Assembly (NCBI GenBank): GCA_005281725.1 | Contig: SSBO01000012.1 | Coordinates: 18,493,293-18,557,292 of the forward strand | DNA length: 64,000 bases | DNA from: Wuchereria bancrofti | Taxonomy: Eukaryota; Nematoda; Chromadorea; Rhabditida; Onchocercidae | Reading direction: 5' to 3' | Shown here: piece after piece, positions 62,201 to 64,000 of the stretch | How the letters are laid out: each line of letters opens with the position of its first letter | Numbering within the stretch: position 1 is the first letter of the stretch | Made by a program: the position numbers and the translations under genes | Notes under the pieces: model-generated | Database searches by the model: none | Told to the model about the DNA's origin: nothing | Seen by the model: only the letters and a program-made list of their open reading frames with translations

Positions 62201-62321
62201 CTTAGTTTTTTTGGGTTATTTCATTTAAACAGATGCTGCATGCTTTAATATACACATGTTAGGTATAGTAGTGAACACTATGTTCGATCAAAGGTACTGG
62301 ACTATCCTTGAAGTGCTTGTT
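59257..62321. repeat. Duplicated segment 3, copy B
   Basis: Second copy of 56442-59255, starting directly after the N at 59256. Besides the extra 180 bases near 61.4-61.58 kb it has about 60 extra bases near 60.42 kb. Unique sequence resumes at 62322. Confidence 0.95.
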
Positions 62322-64000
62322 GTGACATCTCATTAAAAATAGCATGGTAACACATTTCTTTCCAGTCATTTTTATAATGAATTTACAGCATGATGCTGAA
62401 ATGGTTCATTGCACATTGTTTTTGTTTATTGTTTGTAGAAGAATATAGGACAAATACTACAAATGCATTCCTTCCATCTTTTACGGTTATAACTATCGCC
62501 TTCCTTCCTATCTTTGACCAACAATCATTCATTGTGATGACTTCTCTCATATTGTGGAGGTTGATGTCATTTGTCATTCATGCACATCTGTACTGAGCAT
62601 TTTGTATACATACAACTTATTTTCACTCCTATCACTTTATTCTGCTTCCATCAGTTAATAAAATTCAATGAGAGTTCCATTCCTTAATAAGTTGTTCTTC
62701 TCAACATTGATGTGATACATTATCTCATAATCTAATTTCCTTTATCTAATTTAGTGCAAAATGACTTCAGTTTTCCCTATCTATCACAATAATCCATTTC
62801 AATGAGGCTATGTGGCTAGGTCGACTTACTGAAACAATAGGCTCTTGTTGAGGAGAAAAGATAAGGTCATAGAGGACATCTTTTCAGTTCACACTGAGCA
62901 TGTTTTGAATCTTTCCTTAATTATTACGGTTTTTATTGAATCTTTTGGTGGAATGTACTCAATTTATTCTGTCACTAGAACAAATGGTATTGAATACATT
63001 TTGCTCTCGGCATAAATCAATGAGACGAAACTTTTCGTGAAATTTTCGAAAAAACTTTGTAAAAATTTAAGTCTTCTTAAGATCTACAATCCTTTCTTCC
63101 GTAAATTATTAGTTAGTGTCATTGTGGACAGCGACGCTAAAAAAAGTACTTATTTACCCTGCGTCAACGGATCTGCGTCATCGTGAATACCTTTGATAGA
63201 TTGATTAGCGCGGTGACATTCATTGATCATTCATCTCTATGATGATTTGGCATATACATATATATCACACACATAACCAATACTGTCCGTACCTCATTTG
63301 CTATTATTCAACTTCCTCATCTACCACTAAAATTCTCATCTCTCAAGGCACTAGCATGAAGCTAAATAATCTGGAACTTTGCTAATAAATAGAAATCTTT
63401 AAATGAATAAGAATAACCTACTCCTGATTTTCGATTCGTTTGACAGACTCTATTATGCTTCGTTCAAACGTTGCAAAATATTTCCTCTTTTTCGATTTCA
63501 GGTATTTTCTGCATTTTCCTGCGCTTCACTTCCAACTCAGACGCGTAAAGTATTATTGTTTGATCGTTCTCATATCTGTGGGAAAAAGGTCGAAAATATT
63601 TCGAAAAGATCGAAAATTGTAACCATATGTGTGTAAATAGTCTCACGAAGTTATTTACTAAAAGAATAATTTTTTTGCTCCTATTATTTTACTTCTAGTA
63701 TGAATAATAATTCGTCGATGGAATAAAAAGTTTGAATTACCATTCACTTATTTGATAAATTTGTGCTCCCACTTATTTGCTAATAATGAAATACTTTTGA
63801 ATTGTGAAAGTTTTTACTTTTGGGCTTTTCTGAAAAGCGATGTACTCAAAGAGAGAATGTGATTCATTTTCCTACAATTTATGGAGTAGTTAGTTGAAAC
63901 ACTATAAATCGATCACTAAGGTTGAAATTTCATAAAAATGAAGTCGACCAAAGCTGAATGATAAAAATAGCAGAAAATATTGAACAGATAAATTTTCTTA
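62322..64000. other. Right edge, possible exon at 63.5 kb
   Basis: An open frame from the ATG at 63403 crosses a good acceptor-like TTTCAG (ends 63502). It continues as FSAFSCASLPTQTRKV, LLFDRSHICGKK and so on to a stop at 63634-63636. A donor-like GTCGAA after GKK is weak. It could be the start or an internal exon of a plus-strand gene running off the window, or chance. Nothing else convincing is seen here. Confidence 0.25.

Overview
This is a eukaryotic, AT-rich window, most probably from a nematode. Genes are split into short exons (often 50-200 bases) by introns with GTAAGT/GTATGT-type donors and TTTCAG-type acceptors. The recognisable proteins (RPL10, a Tribbles pseudokinase of the NIPI-3 type, a STEEP1/CXorf56 homologue, an HP1-like chromo/chromoshadow protein) are animal proteins. 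A filarial or other spirurid worm would fit the base composition and gene style, but I cannot fix the species. Because exons are short, most real genes are not visible as long open reading frames. The models below were built by hand from splice sites, and a model was trusted only where reading frame and intron phase stay consistent across exons.

Layout. 1.3-5.0 kb (minus): an unrecognised multi-exon gene. 5.8-8.06 kb: a segment present twice, containing a coding-like minus-strand exon. 8.27-9.90 kb (plus): STEEP1/CXorf56 homologue, 229 aa, complete. 10.16-12.56 kb (minus): tandem-PDZ protein A. 15.28-18.94 kb (plus): Tribbles pseudokinase, 535 aa, complete. 22.24-23.48 kb (plus): RPL10, 223 aa, complete. 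23.84-26.55 kb (minus): tandem-PDZ protein B, a paralogue of A with the same exon lengths. 27.73-36.01 kb and 36.01-44.22 kb: two copies of one 8.2 kb segment. Each holds an HP1-like gene (plus) and the 3' part of a small cysteine-containing gene (minus). The second HP1-like copy has a premature stop and has lost the end of its chromoshadow domain. 45.13-47.87 kb (minus): a complete 202-aa predicted secreted protein of unknown family. 47.9-56.4 kb: little that I can defend as genes. 56.44-59.26 and 59.26-62.32 kb: two copies of a roughly 3 kb segment without a defensible gene.

The most important structural observation is that all three large repeats have the same geometry. The first copy ends exactly at a single N, and the second copy begins immediately after that N. 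Two of the longer N gaps are also flanked by perfect 144-161 base repeats. This is what unmerged overlapping contig ends, or uncollapsed haplotypes, look like. The apparent tandem duplications may therefore be alleles, and the broken HP1-like copy may be a null allele rather than a pseudogene paralogue.

The genes do not form an operon-like pathway. They are ordinary separate nematode loci: ribosome, signalling pseudokinase, chromatin reader, PDZ scaffolds and secreted unknowns. The PDZ pair, split by the Tribbles and RPL10 genes, is the one clear local gene family.
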